This document shows positions 45,707-55,185 of a stretch of DNA of 64,000 bases, one piece after another (the first letter of the stretch is position 1; each line of letters starts with the position of its first letter). The notes under the pieces are model-generated. The model worked only from the letters and a program-made list of their open reading frames with translations, was not told the DNA's origin and ran no database searches. The DNA lies in the NCBI RefSeq assembly GCF_965216805.1, contig NZ_CBDCGN010000002.1:1674001-1738000 (forward strand). The letters are read 5' to 3'. The position numbers and the translations under genes were made by a program. This DNA is from Panacagrimonas sp965216805. Its GTDB lineage: Bacteria; Pseudomonadota; Gammaproteobacteria; Nevskiales; Nevskiaceae.

Positions 45707-46582
45707 TCAGCTGTTCGAGGCCACCGCCTCGGAGACGATGACTTCGACCCGACGATTCTGCTGGCGACCGGTGCCCGACTCGTTGCCGGAGACCGGCGAA
45801 CTTTCGCCCATGCCCGAGGCGGTGAGGCGATTCGCCACCACGCCTTGGCCCACGAGGTAGGCCTTTACTGCGTTGGCGCGCAGTTGCGACAGGGTCAAGT
45901 TGTAGTCGTCGGCGCCGACGCTGTCGGTATGCCCCTCGATGACCGCGGTGCGATCCGGATATTTCTGAAGGAAGCCGGCGAGCTTGTTCAGGGCGAGCGT
46001 GGCCGCGCCAGCACGAACCTGCGATTTGCCGGTGGCGAACAGCACGTCGCCGAGGGTGATGACCAGACCGCGATCCGTGACCTTTGCATTGAGCTCGTCG
46101 AGTTGCCGTTGCAGCTCATCGGATTGCTGCTGCGCCAGCACCGTATCCGTTCGCGCAGCGTCCGCCTCGCGACGGGCCACACCGGCGTCCTGGCGTGCCT
46201 CGGTGGCGTCGTCTCTGGCCGCGTCAGCTTCCAGCGTACGCGCTGCCAGACGTGCGCTTTCGCGCTCCTCGCCCAGCGCTTCGCGCTGCTCCACCAGCAG
46301 GCGGCTCTGTGCCCGCGCCGCGGCGGTGTCGACCTTGCGGTCGGCCATGCCGACCAGGTGACGGCCCAGGGCGTCGTCGTTCTGGACGACTTCTGCCGCC
46401 TTCACCGCGCTTTCGGCGTCCTGGAAGTCCAGCGGCGCCAGGCGCACCAGGCGCGGGTCAGACTGCAGTGCGGTCAACTTGCTGCGAACGGCGTCGGCGC
46501 CATCAGGCCGGGTGGGATTGGCGGAGCAGGCCACCAACAGCATCAGGGCGGTAACGGTTAGGCCTTGGGTAGTGCGGTTCAC
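45707..46582 (-). CDS. OmpA-family peptidoglycan-binding lipoprotein
   Basis: 291-residue outer-membrane lipoprotein (lipobox LLVACS). A long Ala/Arg/Glu coiled coil (about 95-170) is followed by an OmpA C-terminal domain with the peptidoglycan-binding block EGHTDSVGADDYNLTLSQLR and RRVEVIV. It tethers the outer membrane to the cell wall. It overlaps the preceding DUF4398 gene by 4 bases (ATGA); these two are usually paired. Confidence 0.94.
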   Translation of the reverse strand: MNRTTQGLTVTALMLLVACSANPTRPDGADAVRSKLTALQSDPRLVRLAPLDFQDAESAVKAAEVVQNDDALGRHLVGMADRKVDTAAARAQSRLLVEQREALGEERESARLAARTLEADAARDDATEARQDAGVARREADAARTDTVLAQQQSDELQRQLDELNAKVTDRGLVITLGDVLFATGKSQVRAGAATLALNKLAGFLQKYPDRTAVIEGHTDSVGADDYNLTLSQLRANAVKAYLVGQGVVANRLTASGMGESSPVSGNESGTGRQQNRRVEVIVSEAVASNS

Positions 46583-47007
46583 TGGCTGACTCCTTCGCGG
46601 CGCTGCATTTCCAACTTCAGGGTATCGAGGTTCTTCTGCATTTCTTCATTGACGGTCCGCGCCGCGAGCAGCTCGGAACGGGCCGAGGCCAGTTCGGCGC
46701 TGGCGCGCGACTCGTCGGCCAGGCGGGCCGCCACGACCATCTGTTCCTGCTCCACTGCGAGGCGCGCGGCGGTGAGCTTTTCGCGGGCGTCGCTCAGTTC
46801 CGGCGAAGACTGATCGGTGATGCGGGCAGTGTCGGCGTTCCCGATGGCCAGTTCGGCCGCCTGCAGCTTTGCCGTGGGTGGCGCCGGCACAGTTGCACAG
46901 GCGCTCAGGACGAGTGCTCCTGCAAGACCGAGCACGGCTGCGCGCGCCGCCGTCCAGCGGTGGTGATGGAGTCCGGGTGAATGAGAGGTGGGGAGCGGAT
47001 GGTTCAT
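46579..47007 (-). CDS. DUF4398 lipoprotein
   Basis: 142-residue small lipoprotein (lipobox VLSAC near residue 37) followed by a helical DUF4398 domain (AAELAIGNADTARITDQSSP, then ARLAVEQEQMVVAARLADES). Function unknown; members commonly sit beside OmpA-like genes and probably act with them at the outer membrane. Cotranscribed and translationally coupled with the OmpA-like gene. Confidence 0.9.
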   Translation of the reverse strand: MNHPLPTSHSPGLHHHRWTAARAAVLGLAGALVLSACATVPAPPTAKLQAAELAIGNADTARITDQSSPELSDAREKLTAARLAVEQEQMVVAARLADESRASAELASARSELLAARTVNEEMQKNLDTLKLEMQRREGVSQ

Positions 47008-47065
47008 CTGGATATTCCTGCTGAAAAAGTGGACGACCGTGAGACTCGGGTATGGCGTCGCGCCA

Positions 47066-47632
47066 CTAGCGCTTGATGCGCGAAATCTTGGTGCCTTCGA
47101 TGCTCAAGCTGCCCATCAGGCCTTGCTGATCGAAGGTGAAGGCATAGGCATCGTCCTTGAGCGTGGAGGTGCTCAGGTTGCGGGCCACGCCCTCGTTGAC
47201 CACCACCACGGTGGGGCCGACGCCCAGTTCCCAGCCGTCGGACTTGTCGAGATAGGTCAGCGCCTGGTCGCTCATCAGAAACACCGCGTAGGCGTAGGAC
47301 TGCGCGCCCGCCTGCAGGCCCCAGGATGCCGAGATGGAGTTGTAATAGCCGGCGACCACAGTGCCTTTCTGCAGCACGCCCTCGCCGTAGGAGCCGCCGA
47401 ATACTAGGCCGGCCTTGACGATGTTGGGAAACACCAGCACCGCTTTGGCATTCTTGGAAATGGCCAATGCCGCTTCGTTTTTCTGATACAGCGTCTGCAG
47501 CGCCTGAGCGGCTTCCGTGTTCAGTTCTTCGGCAGTGGAAGCGGCCTGGGCGATACCGCTGGCGACACCGAGCCACAGTGTCGCAGTGGCGGCCAGTGTC
47601 AGCGCGAGCAGGCGTTTGGAGGGGGATTTCAT
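47066..47632 (-). CDS. SYLF-domain (YSC84-like) lipid-binding protein
   Basis: 188-residue secreted protein with a signal peptide ending IAQA. The SYLF/Ysc84 domain is clear: AVLVFPNIVKAGLVFGGSYG, GVLQKGTVVAGYYNS and LTYLDKSDGWELGVGP. This domain binds phosphoinositides in eukaryotes; in bacteria it is exported and of unknown role. Same strand as the DUF4398-OmpA pair, 58 bases upstream of it, probably one envelope-related operon. Confidence 0.92.
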   Translation of the reverse strand: MKSPSKRLLALTLAATATLWLGVASGIAQAASTAEELNTEAAQALQTLYQKNEAALAISKNAKAVLVFPNIVKAGLVFGGSYGEGVLQKGTVVAGYYNSISASWGLQAGAQSYAYAVFLMSDQALTYLDKSDGWELGVGPTVVVVNEGVARNLSTSTLKDDAYAFTFDQQGLMGSLSIEGTKISRIKR

Positions 47633-47826
47633 GGGGGTGCTCCGTGGGTACGATCAAACGCGCCGGCGAAGTCGGAGCGCGGTCGATGAACGTCTTCGGG
47701 CACTACGAATCCAGCAAACCGGACGCTGTTCTGGGATGGATTTGCAACCGCCAATGTAGCGACCGACATGCGCGCAGTCGGTGCGGTGGCGCGCATTGCT
47801 GCGCGCGATGGCCGGTGGTGTCGTCG

Positions 47827-48708
47827 TTATGACTGCGGTTGCAGGGCGGCCGCGGGAGCGCGCTTTTTCGGCTGAGTCCATTCGCGGACCCACATCGAGT
47901 AGAAGACACCCAGGGCGATGACCGTACCGTGCCCGGTTTCGACCAAGGGGCTGTCTCGCATGACCGCGCCGCTGAGCACGTCGTGGGTCACGCCCAGGCC
48001 CACGCGCCAGGCGCCGTGACGCAGTCCCAGGTAAGCGGTGGCGCGCGAACCGCTGTAGCCGCTGCCGACGTCGTAAGCCGGTCTTTCCGGCGTCGCGAAG
48101 CGTGGATCGACCCGGTAGAAATAGCGGTGATATTTGCGCGAAGCCCACAGCGGCCCGGCACCCAGCGCGGTCTCCAGTTCCCAAGCGCCGAGGCGCAGGC
48201 CGTCGCGGCTGTAGCGCAGATGCGGATAACTGAGCCAGCCGATGCCTTCGAATTCGTCGAAGTCCGCGGCTGCGACCGCGCGCACCGGCAGGCGCAGATC
48301 CCAGTCGCCGCCCGACTCGCTCACCCGCCAGTCCAGCGACGGACCGATCTCGAAGGTCGGCAACAACTTCGGCATGCCCTGACGCACGGAGTCCTGACTG
48401 TCGTCGCCTGGCAGCGAACCCGATCCGCTCAGGCCCAGCCGCACACTGTCGGTGTTGAACAAGCGTGCGGCCAGACCATCGCGAGACAACTCCAGGCGCT
48501 TGCCCCGATACGAAACATAAGGCACCGGCAGCACCGTGGTACGGGTCTGTGCGGAGCCGCGGTAGTCGGGGTTGGACAGCAGCCCGAGGCCTGCGCCCAG
48601 TTCCAGTCGCCGCGAATCCGACGCAGTTTCCTGCGCCGCCGCCGCGCCCGTCGCCAGCGCCAGCGCGCACAGCAGCGCGCTGATCAGGCTGCGCATGACT
48701 TGCGACAT
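47827..48708 (-). CDS. MipA/OmpV family outer-membrane protein
   Basis: 293-residue outer-membrane beta-barrel. A signal peptide (LISALLCALALATGAAAAQ) is followed by the MipA hallmark LELGAGLGLLSNPDYRGS and VLPVPYVSYRGKRLELS. MipA scaffolds lytic transglycosylase and PBP1b; OmpV-type members also occur in resistance and polyene clusters. ATG 48708 was chosen; ATG 48696 is a near alternative. Either start overlaps the end of the upstream fusion gene, so it is probably the distal gene of the aryl-polyene left arm. Confidence 0.9.
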   Translation of the reverse strand: MSQVMRSLISALLCALALATGAAAAQETASDSRRLELGAGLGLLSNPDYRGSAQTRTTVLPVPYVSYRGKRLELSRDGLAARLFNTDSVRLGLSGSGSLPGDDSQDSVRQGMPKLLPTFEIGPSLDWRVSESGGDWDLRLPVRAVAAADFDEFEGIGWLSYPHLRYSRDGLRLGAWELETALGAGPLWASRKYHRYFYRVDPRFATPERPAYDVGSGYSGSRATAYLGLRHGAWRVGLGVTHDVLSGAVMRDSPLVETGHGTVIALGVFYSMWVREWTQPKKRAPAAALQPQS

Positions 48709-50909
48709 ATCAGGATGATTTCGGCTACTTCGAGCTCGTCGATAAATCCGGGCTTCCATGCCAGTTCCTTTTGAAAGTGCAAGCCCAGCGGCATCAGCAC
48801 CCGGTTGTACCACCACATGGCCCGTGCGCGGCGATGCAGCAGAAACCACAGGCCCAGGTCGAGCAGGCGCGAGGACTTTGGCTGCATGCCGTAGATCGCA
48901 CTCCGTTCCACCATGAATCTGTGCCGACGCAGTTTGTGCTGCAGCGCCTGCGGTTCGTAGCGGCGACGGTGACCCACGAAGTCGTCGAATGCGGTCCATT
49001 GCGCCGGATGCAGCGGCACCGACAGCAGCAGCGTTGCGCCCGGCGTGGATACGCGAGCCAGTTCCGACAGAGCGCCTTCGTCGTCGTCCACATGCTCGAT
49101 GATGTCGAGCGCGCAGACCAGGTCGAACGCACCGTCGGGCAGCGGCAGCGCGCCGATCTGGCCGATCACGCCAAGTCCGCCACCCCTGCTCAGCCGTGCC
49201 AGCGCCGGGGCGCTGATGTCGACGAAATGCGTGTCCTTGATCGGCAAGCGGGGCCGCAGGCCGGGTGCAACCTCAAGGCGTCGCTGCGAGGCGGCGACCA
49301 GCGCGCACACCAGTGGCCAGGTGTTGAAACTTTGCGGAGCGACCAATTGCGCATCGCGCCACAGCGGATCGTAGAAGCTGCGGTTGGCGTGCAGCAGTTG
49401 GGCATCCGTGCGCGGCAGGGCTGGCGCGGTGATGCCGGTTCGATCCATGTCGGCGGGGACCCGGCGCTGCGCAGGCAGCCAGCGCGCGTGGAGCAGGGCC
49501 GCCAACCATCCGAGTGCGCTGCCGGCGTAGACGTCGACGGCGACGTGCTGGCGTGTTGCCAGCGTCGAATACAGGATCCCCAGCGCCCAGGCCGCGCTGG
49601 CGATGCGCGGCCAGCCCGGCGCGTCGGCGCGGCACAGCAGGCGGTCCAGCCATATGGCCGTGTACACGGCAAACGCGGCGTGCAGCGAGGGCAGGGCGTT
49701 GCCGGCGTCATCAGCCGCAATCACCGGCCCAAACGGTGGATACAAATGCCAGTCGACGTCGGCGCGGGGGCTTGCGCTGGGCCACAGCAGGAACACCGCC
49801 ATCCCCGCCGCGCTCAATGCCAGCATCGCCAGGTAGTAGTTCAGCAGTTCGCGGCGGTCGGTGAGCAGCCCCGGTGGCAGCGCCACGTAGAGCCACAAGG
49901 ACACGTACAGCCATAGCGCACCCGGCCAGAACGCAATCCAGTGGTCGAGTGCGGTCACCGGCATCAGCGTGACCGGAAACTGAGGAAATTTGAGCAGCAG
50001 AAAATAAGCCGCGAAGAATCCACCGGCGATCAGCCAGCCGGCCAGCATCTTCAGGCCGAAATGGGCTTTGAATCCGTCCCACAGCGTGAGCGCCCAGGCC
50101 GATTTCTTCTCCGCGCCGCGCAGGCGCAACAGCTCGGAGACGGTCACGCACTGCAATCCCTTTTCGCGCAGTCCTTGCAGAATTCGCGGCAGCGCCTGCG
50201 CGCAAGCGGGGCGATGCCGGCCGGGCAGGTCGTGGCCGTCGTGCATCAGCACGATGTCGCCGGGGCGGATGCGTGCCAGCACGCGCCGCGCGATGCGTTG
50301 CGGATCCGCGCTGCGGGAGTCGTGGCTGTGCAACGACCACGCGATCACGGTCAGCTGCAGTGCCCGCGCCGCGCGTGCGAACGGCGGGCTCTTGAGTCCG
50401 ATCGGCGGGCGGTACAGCGGCGCATCTTCGCTGTGTGTGATGGCGGTGATGGCGCGCGCGCCGCGCCCGATCTCCTGCCGCTGGCGCGCCTCGCCAAAGA
50501 AGTTCTGCCAGCGCGAATGACTCCAGGCGTGATTGCCCAGTTCGTGCTGCTCCGCGGTGATCCGGCGTCCGAGCGCGGGGTGCGCGCGCAGCGCGCGCCC
50601 GATGGTGAAGAACGTGGCGCGTGCGCCATGCTGCGCCAGCGCATCGAGTACCGCGGGCGTGACTTCAGGATCGGGTCCGTCGTCGAAAGTCAGCGCCACG
50701 TAAGTGAGCTGTCGCGAGCCGTGCGTCCGGGTCGGATACAGCAGGCTCGATCCGGGCCGCGCAATGCCGTCGGCCAGCAGCACCAGCAGCAGTGCGGCGG
50801 CCATGCCGGCCGCCAGTGGCGACCACCAGAACGCCAGCGCGAAAGCGAGCGCGGCCGCCGCGCATCCAAGGATCGGCCGGTAAACGCGCGCCGCTTCGTG
50901 GCCGGTCAC
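48684..50909 (-). CDS. fusion: polysaccharide deacetylase - PAP2 phosphatase - methyltransferase
   Basis: 741-residue three-domain protein. Two N-terminal helices precede a NodB deacetylase (about 64-265; TFDDGPDP 74-81, HAWSHS 127-132, RPPIGLKS). Next is a membrane PAP2/inositol-phosphorylceramide-synthase-like domain (about 285-475) with several helices, PSLH at 407-410 and the STLATRQHVAVDV block near 448-460. A class I methyltransferase (about 505-741) follows, with ALDIIEHVDDDEGAL. Start GTG 50909 overlaps the fabG stop (GTGA). In aryl-polyene clusters these activities could tailor the lipid head group or polyene. The triple fusion is unusual. Confidence 0.88.
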   Translation of the reverse strand: MTGHEAARVYRPILGCAAAALAFALAFWWSPLAAGMAAALLLVLLADGIARPGSSLLYPTRTHGSRQLTYVALTFDDGPDPEVTPAVLDALAQHGARATFFTIGRALRAHPALGRRITAEQHELGNHAWSHSRWQNFFGEARQRQEIGRGARAITAITHSEDAPLYRPPIGLKSPPFARAARALQLTVIAWSLHSHDSRSADPQRIARRVLARIRPGDIVLMHDGHDLPGRHRPACAQALPRILQGLREKGLQCVTVSELLRLRGAEKKSAWALTLWDGFKAHFGLKMLAGWLIAGGFFAAYFLLLKFPQFPVTLMPVTALDHWIAFWPGALWLYVSLWLYVALPPGLLTDRRELLNYYLAMLALSAAGMAVFLLWPSASPRADVDWHLYPPFGPVIAADDAGNALPSLHAAFAVYTAIWLDRLLCRADAPGWPRIASAAWALGILYSTLATRQHVAVDVYAGSALGWLAALLHARWLPAQRRVPADMDRTGITAPALPRTDAQLLHANRSFYDPLWRDAQLVAPQSFNTWPLVCALVAASQRRLEVAPGLRPRLPIKDTHFVDISAPALARLSRGGGLGVIGQIGALPLPDGAFDLVCALDIIEHVDDDEGALSELARVSTPGATLLLSVPLHPAQWTAFDDFVGHRRRYEPQALQHKLRRHRFMVERSAIYGMQPKSSRLLDLGLWFLLHRRARAMWWYNRVLMPLGLHFQKELAWKPGFIDELEVAEIILICRKSCAA

Positions 50910-51634
50910 GTCAGCATCCCGCCGTTGATGGCGATCACCTGGCGGGTGATGTAGGCCGCGCTGTCCGACATCAGGTAGGCGACCAGACCGGCAACCTCGT
51001 CCGGCTCTCCGAGGCGGCGCGCGGGAATGTGCTGAATCATGGCGTTGACCGCAGCGTTGGCGGTCATGTCGGTTCGGATCAGGCCCGGCGCCACGCAATT
51101 GACGGTGATGCCGCGACTCGCCAGTTCCAGTGCCAATGCCTTGGTCGCGCCGATGATCCCGCCCTTGGCCGCACTGTAATTGACCTGACCACGATTGCCG
51201 GCAAGCGCCGCCATCGACGACAAGGTGACGATACGGCCTGGCCGACGACGCCGGATCATCGGCAGCACCAGCGGTTGCAGCACGTTGTAGAAGCCGTCGA
51301 GATTGGCGTGCACCACGCCGTCCCAATCCTCCGCGGTCAACGCTGGAAACACGCTGTCGCGCGTCATGCCGGCATTGCACACCACGCCGTAGGGCGCGCC
51401 GTGCGCAGCTATGTCCGATTGCAGCGCCGCCGCTGCCGCCGCGCGATCCGCCAGATCGAAATGCAGGATGCGGGTGGGCGCGCCGGTCATCTGCGCGGTT
51501 TCCTGCAGCGCCGTCGACAGGCTGCGGCCGTGCAGTATCAGACCGTAGCCGGCGGCAGCCAGGCGCAGCGCGATGGCGCGGCCGATCCCGCGGCTGGCGC
51601 CGGTGACCAGCACCCATGAAGGCTCGGTGTTCAT
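50906..51634 (-). CDS. 3-oxoacyl-ACP reductase (FabG-like) of the aryl-polyene cluster
   Basis: 242-residue short-chain dehydrogenase. The NADPH motif TGASRGIG is at 11-18, then NAGMT and a catalytic Ser-Tyr-Lys set in SSMAALAGNRGQVNYSAAKGG. It reduces the 3-keto intermediate in each polyene elongation round, before dehydration. ATG 51634 overlaps the stop of the DUF3261 gene, and its stop overlaps the next GTG. Its place in the cluster, not the sequence alone, assigns it to aryl-polyene synthesis. Confidence 0.92.
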   Translation of the reverse strand: MNTEPSWVLVTGASRGIGRAIALRLAAAGYGLILHGRSLSTALQETAQMTGAPTRILHFDLADRAAAAAALQSDIAAHGAPYGVVCNAGMTRDSVFPALTAEDWDGVVHANLDGFYNVLQPLVLPMIRRRRPGRIVTLSSMAALAGNRGQVNYSAAKGGIIGATKALALELASRGITVNCVAPGLIRTDMTANAAVNAMIQHIPARRLGEPDEVAGLVAYLMSDSAAYITRQVIAINGGMLT

Positions 51635-52236
51635 TGCAATGGCCGCGATTCAATGGTGAGCGCGTAGCCCGATTCGAAATTGCTCAGCCACAGCGTGCCC
51701 TGCCAGGGATCGGCGCTGGCGTAACGCACCTCGCTGATCAGGCGACCCTGCCGTCGCAACCGGCGCGTCGCCGGAGCCGGTTGGCTGACTTCCCAGGCGC
51801 TGCCGGCAAAAGCGTTTTGCAGGGCCGCGAGCGGCCACAGTGCGAGCTGCAGGTCGGCCACGACGCGCCGCGGGTCCAGCACCCCGGGTGCTTGTACGGT
51901 CGACTCCGCCTCCAGCCCGCGACCGTCATCGCGCAGGCTGAACCAGCGTTGGCCCTGGGCGCTCAGCCCGACGATGCTCAGGCGCTGCGGGTCGACATCG
52001 ACGACGCACTGGAAGACCAGATCGCGTTCATGAAAAGCACCGTGCACGATCTGCAGCACACTGACCGTGCGCTCCAGACTGGCGGGTGTCAGCAGCGGCG
52101 GCGGCTCGGGCATGGTCTGCGCGGGCAGCAGGCTGCAGGCGGACATGGCCAGTGCCACGGCCAGCAGCGGCAGGTGTGCTCGGGCGCGCTGCGCGGTTCT
52201 CAAGGCAGCGCGCGCTTTACGCGCAAGGACGTTCAC
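51631..52236 (-). CDS. DUF3261 lipoprotein
   Basis: 201-residue outer-membrane lipoprotein with a lipobox (AMSAC) about 34 residues from the GTG start. DUF3261 proteins accompany aryl-polyene clusters and are thought to work with the LolA-like and MMPL proteins in moving the lipid-linked polyene to the outer membrane. Start GTG 52236 overlaps the exporter stop (GTGA). Confidence 0.86.
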   Translation of the reverse strand: MNVLARKARAALRTAQRARAHLPLLAVALAMSACSLLPAQTMPEPPPLLTPASLERTVSVLQIVHGAFHERDLVFQCVVDVDPQRLSIVGLSAQGQRWFSLRDDGRGLEAESTVQAPGVLDPRRVVADLQLALWPLAALQNAFAGSAWEVSQPAPATRRLRRQGRLISEVRYASADPWQGTLWLSNFESGYALTIESRPLQ

Positions 52237-54584
52237 GAGTGCTCCTGTGGGATGGTGGCGGGTCGCTGCAGCAGCAGCGCAAGCAGCCAGGTGAGGCCGA
52301 CGCCGATCAGCAGGGTCAGGCCGATGGCACGGATGAACGGCGTGGCGCTGAACGAGAGCAGGCCGTAGGAGAGCATCGCGCCGAGTGTCGACAGGCTGAT
52401 CGCCAGTACCGTGGTGGCGCGTGACGCCAGGCCTTCACGCAGAAATACCGCGTAGTCCACGCCCAGCCCCAGCACCACGAACAGGCCCAGTACATGGAAC
52501 AGATTCAGCACCCCGCCGAGTCCTCCCAACAGCGCAATCGTCAGCAGGGCTGCGCACAGCGGCGCCGCCATCAGTCGCGCGGCATTCCGGGCGCCGTAAC
52601 GCAGGGCCATGGCGACGCCGATCAGCACATAGGCGGCAGCCAGGAGCAGCAGCGCGAATTTGCGATAGCGCTCCAGCAGTGCAGATACCGTGGCGACCCG
52701 GTCGACGAACTGCACGCCGGGTATCGCCACCGCCAGTTCGCGCAACACCGAAACGTCTTTGATGCCATTGAGGCTCACGATGGAGCCGTACCCCTGATCG
52801 AGCGATCCCAGCCACAGGTCGCGCCAGGGCAGGGACGCGGCGCTCGCCAGCCAGGCCGCGGCAAGCAGCGGTGGTGTGGCGATGGAAAATTCGTCCAGGC
52901 GCCGTGTCACCAGCTCGGGTGGAAATCCGAGGCCGTTCATCAGTTGGGGAGCAATCCCGCCTTCGCGATAGACCTGCGCCGCGAGCAGCGCACGGTTGTC
53001 CTGCTGCCGCTGCTGCGAGGGCAGTGCCAGGCTGAGCGCGCGATAGCCGTCGATTGCGCCGTCGCGAACTTCGGCATCGAGGGCCTCGCGCAACTGCTCT
53101 TCGGTCCGCAGCACCGCGTCGGGTGTGGCGCCGTGGACGACGAAGAACTGGCTGTCAGGCACCGTGCCCAGCAGTTCGCGCACGCGCAGATCGTCGGCGA
53201 GCAGCGACGGGGCCGACTTGCTGAGCAGTTGGACGTCATCGGCAAACTCGACACGCGCCAGGCCCAGCAGCGCGATGACCGCAACGCCCGCAGCGGCAAT
53301 CTTCGCGCGCGGTCCGCCGATCCGGGCCACCGCGCCATCGAGCGCCAGCGCCCAGCGCAGCGGCAGTGGCTGGCCAGGGCCACTGCGCGCGGCCAGCAGC
53401 GGGTACCAGCACAGCACGCAGCCGCAGGCCACCATCAGCCCGGTGGCCGAGAACACCGCCATCTGGCGCAGACCGGGCAAGGGTGTCAGGCCCAGACTCA
53501 GGTATCCCAGCACGGCGCAGCCCATGCCCATGGCGATACCGGGACCGACATGGCGTAGCGCCCGCCACGGCGTCCAGTCGGCCGGACTGCGGAACTGGTC
53601 AGCGAGAAAATGGATGGAGTAATCCACCGCAACGCCGATTAGGGCGCTACCGAAGACCAGCGCAATCAGGGTGACCTTGCCGAACAGGAGTTGGCACAGG
53701 CTCAGCGCCGCCAGCGCGCCACAGCCGAGGACCAGTGCGCCGAGCACCAGTGGCCGCAGTGAGCGAAACGTCACCAGGATCATCAGCGCAACGCCGATTA
53801 TCGATAACGACCCCACCCGGCCGATCTCGCTACGCGCCTGCCGGGTTGCCGCTGCCGCGTGCAGGACCACGCCCGACGACAGCACCTGCGCACCGGCGTC
53901 GCGTGCCTGCGCTTCTGCCGCGCGGATCGCCGGCACGATGCGGTCCTGGACCTCCACCGAGAACGCCTCCTGTGCGGTCTGCGCAGTGATCAGCACATGA
54001 TGGAGACCGTTCTTGTGCAGCATCAGCAGACCCTGTTCCGGGCGCAGGTCTCCGAAGCCCGCCGCCTGTTGCGCGATGAACGTGCCGAGAAAGTTGAACG
54101 GGTCCTGCGCCACCGGCAAGGCCCGCGGCAGCAAGCCGGGGCCATGGACATCGCGTAAGGCCCGGGCCAGCACTTGCGCGTGCTGGCCCTCGCGCAGCGC
54201 CAGTCGCTGCGACTCCGCCAGAAGACCGTGGCGATGTTCGCGGTACAGGCTCGAATCGGTAGCCGCGACCTCGGCTTCCAGCGCCACCGATGCAAACAGA
54301 CGGCTCGCGCGCAGCTTGCCGGCGAACTGCGTGGCGATCACGCGCGCCTGTCCGGCATCGGCGGTCCCCAGCAGAAAAAGCAGCCTGCCCGACAGCGCCG
54401 CCGCTTGTTGCTGCTGTGCGGCGGCGATCACGGGTTCAACTTCCTGCGCGGGCAGTAATGCAAACAGATCGGTTTCGATCTGAAGCTGCGGCGCCACGCG
54501 CAGTGCATACAGCAGGACCAATGCGGCCATCGCGGCGGTCCACAGCCAGAAGCGCAAGCGGACGCGGTCGTGTTCACGGCCCAA
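52233..54584 (-). CDS. MMPL/RND-superfamily exporter of the aryl-polyene cluster
   Basis: About 783-residue inner-membrane exporter with two bundles of hydrophobic helices separated by periplasmic domains. The MMPL proton-relay motifs GVAVDYSIHF and GLGVDYAVFL are in TM4 and TM10. It probably moves the polyene lipid across the inner membrane. No ATG or GTG start is in frame near the expected N-terminus. TTG 54584 (overlapping the LolA gene by 11 bases) or TTG 54557 are the likely starts. Confidence 0.88.
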   Translation of the reverse strand: MGREHDRVRLRFWLWTAAMAALVLLYALRVAPQLQIETDLFALLPAQEVEPVIAAAQQQQAAALSGRLLFLLGTADAGQARVIATQFAGKLRASRLFASVALEAEVAATDSSLYREHRHGLLAESQRLALREGQHAQVLARALRDVHGPGLLPRALPVAQDPFNFLGTFIAQQAAGFGDLRPEQGLLMLHKNGLHHVLITAQTAQEAFSVEVQDRIVPAIRAAEAQARDAGAQVLSSGVVLHAAAATRQARSEIGRVGSLSIIGVALMILVTFRSLRPLVLGALVLGCGALAALSLCQLLFGKVTLIALVFGSALIGVAVDYSIHFLADQFRSPADWTPWRALRHVGPGIAMGMGCAVLGYLSLGLTPLPGLRQMAVFSATGLMVACGCVLCWYPLLAARSGPGQPLPLRWALALDGAVARIGGPRAKIAAAGVAVIALLGLARVEFADDVQLLSKSAPSLLADDLRVRELLGTVPDSQFFVVHGATPDAVLRTEEQLREALDAEVRDGAIDGYRALSLALPSQQRQQDNRALLAAQVYREGGIAPQLMNGLGFPPELVTRRLDEFSIATPPLLAAAWLASAASLPWRDLWLGSLDQGYGSIVSLNGIKDVSVLRELAVAIPGVQFVDRVATVSALLERYRKFALLLLAAAYVLIGVAMALRYGARNAARLMAAPLCAALLTIALLGGLGGVLNLFHVLGLFVVLGLGVDYAVFLREGLASRATTVLAISLSTLGAMLSYGLLSFSATPFIRAIGLTLLIGVGLTWLLALLLQRPATIPQEHS

Positions 54585-55185
54585 AGCGCAGCCGGTCCGA
54601 CGGCGTGAGGCTGGACAATGGCTGCGCCTCGGCAATGATGTCGATCTCGGTGCGGTCGCCCGTCGCCTCCAGCAGGTTCACCTGCTGCAACTGCCCGGCC
54701 CCGGCGAGCGTGATCTGCGTCAGCCAATCCGCGAGCGCTGCGTCGCGCGGACGCAGTCCGAGCTGCCATGGCGAAGCGGGCGCTTCGGGGCCGATCCCGA
54801 ACAACTCGAAACGACGCGCGAGCGCGTCCACCTCCAACGCGAACAGCGCAAAGAATGTGGACGCTGCGATGTCCATGGCGGACGCCGGGCCGCTGTCCCG
54901 GCGCCACATCAGCTCCGCATCCAGCGGCACCTGGGTGTGCCACCAGATTCCGCGGTCGCGTATCAGCAGGAACTCGCCGCTGGAGGTCAGCGGCCGCGGA
55001 ATCTCGCGCAGGAATTTGCGCTGGACATAGCGGCCGCGCAGAACCTGTACCTGCCCCAGATCCGGCATCGCCGCGTGCAGGAAAGCCTGCGCCTGCTGCG
55101 GCGTCTGCGGGTGCTCGAACACTTCGCCAGCCAGCAACGGCGTGGCCAGCAGCAGGGCAATCAATCCACAGCACACCGGTTTCAT
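54574..55185 (-). CDS. LolA-like outer-membrane lipoprotein carrier of the polyene cluster
   Basis: 203-residue periplasmic protein with a signal peptide (CCGLIALLLATPLLAGE). A LolA-type half-barrel is indicated by GRYVQRKFLREIPRPLTSSG and GIWWHTQVPLD. Aryl-polyene clusters carry a dedicated LolA homologue, presumed to shuttle the lipidated product to the outer membrane. It overlaps the glycosyltransferase gene upstream (ATGA). Confidence 0.9.
   Translation of the reverse strand: MKPVCCGLIALLLATPLLAGEVFEHPQTPQQAQAFLHAAMPDLGQVQVLRGRYVQRKFLREIPRPLTSSGEFLLIRDRGIWWHTQVPLDAELMWRRDSGPASAMDIAASTFFALFALEVDALARRFELFGIGPEAPASPWQLGLRPRDAALADWLTQITLAGAGQLQQVNLLEATGDRTEIDIIAEAQPLSSLTPSDRLRFGP

Noticed and set aside
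48684..51653. Single 989-codon reading of the fusion gene extending through fabG
   Set aside because: The upstream part is the wrong frame of fabG. The GTG at 50909 overlapping the fabG stop is the supported start.
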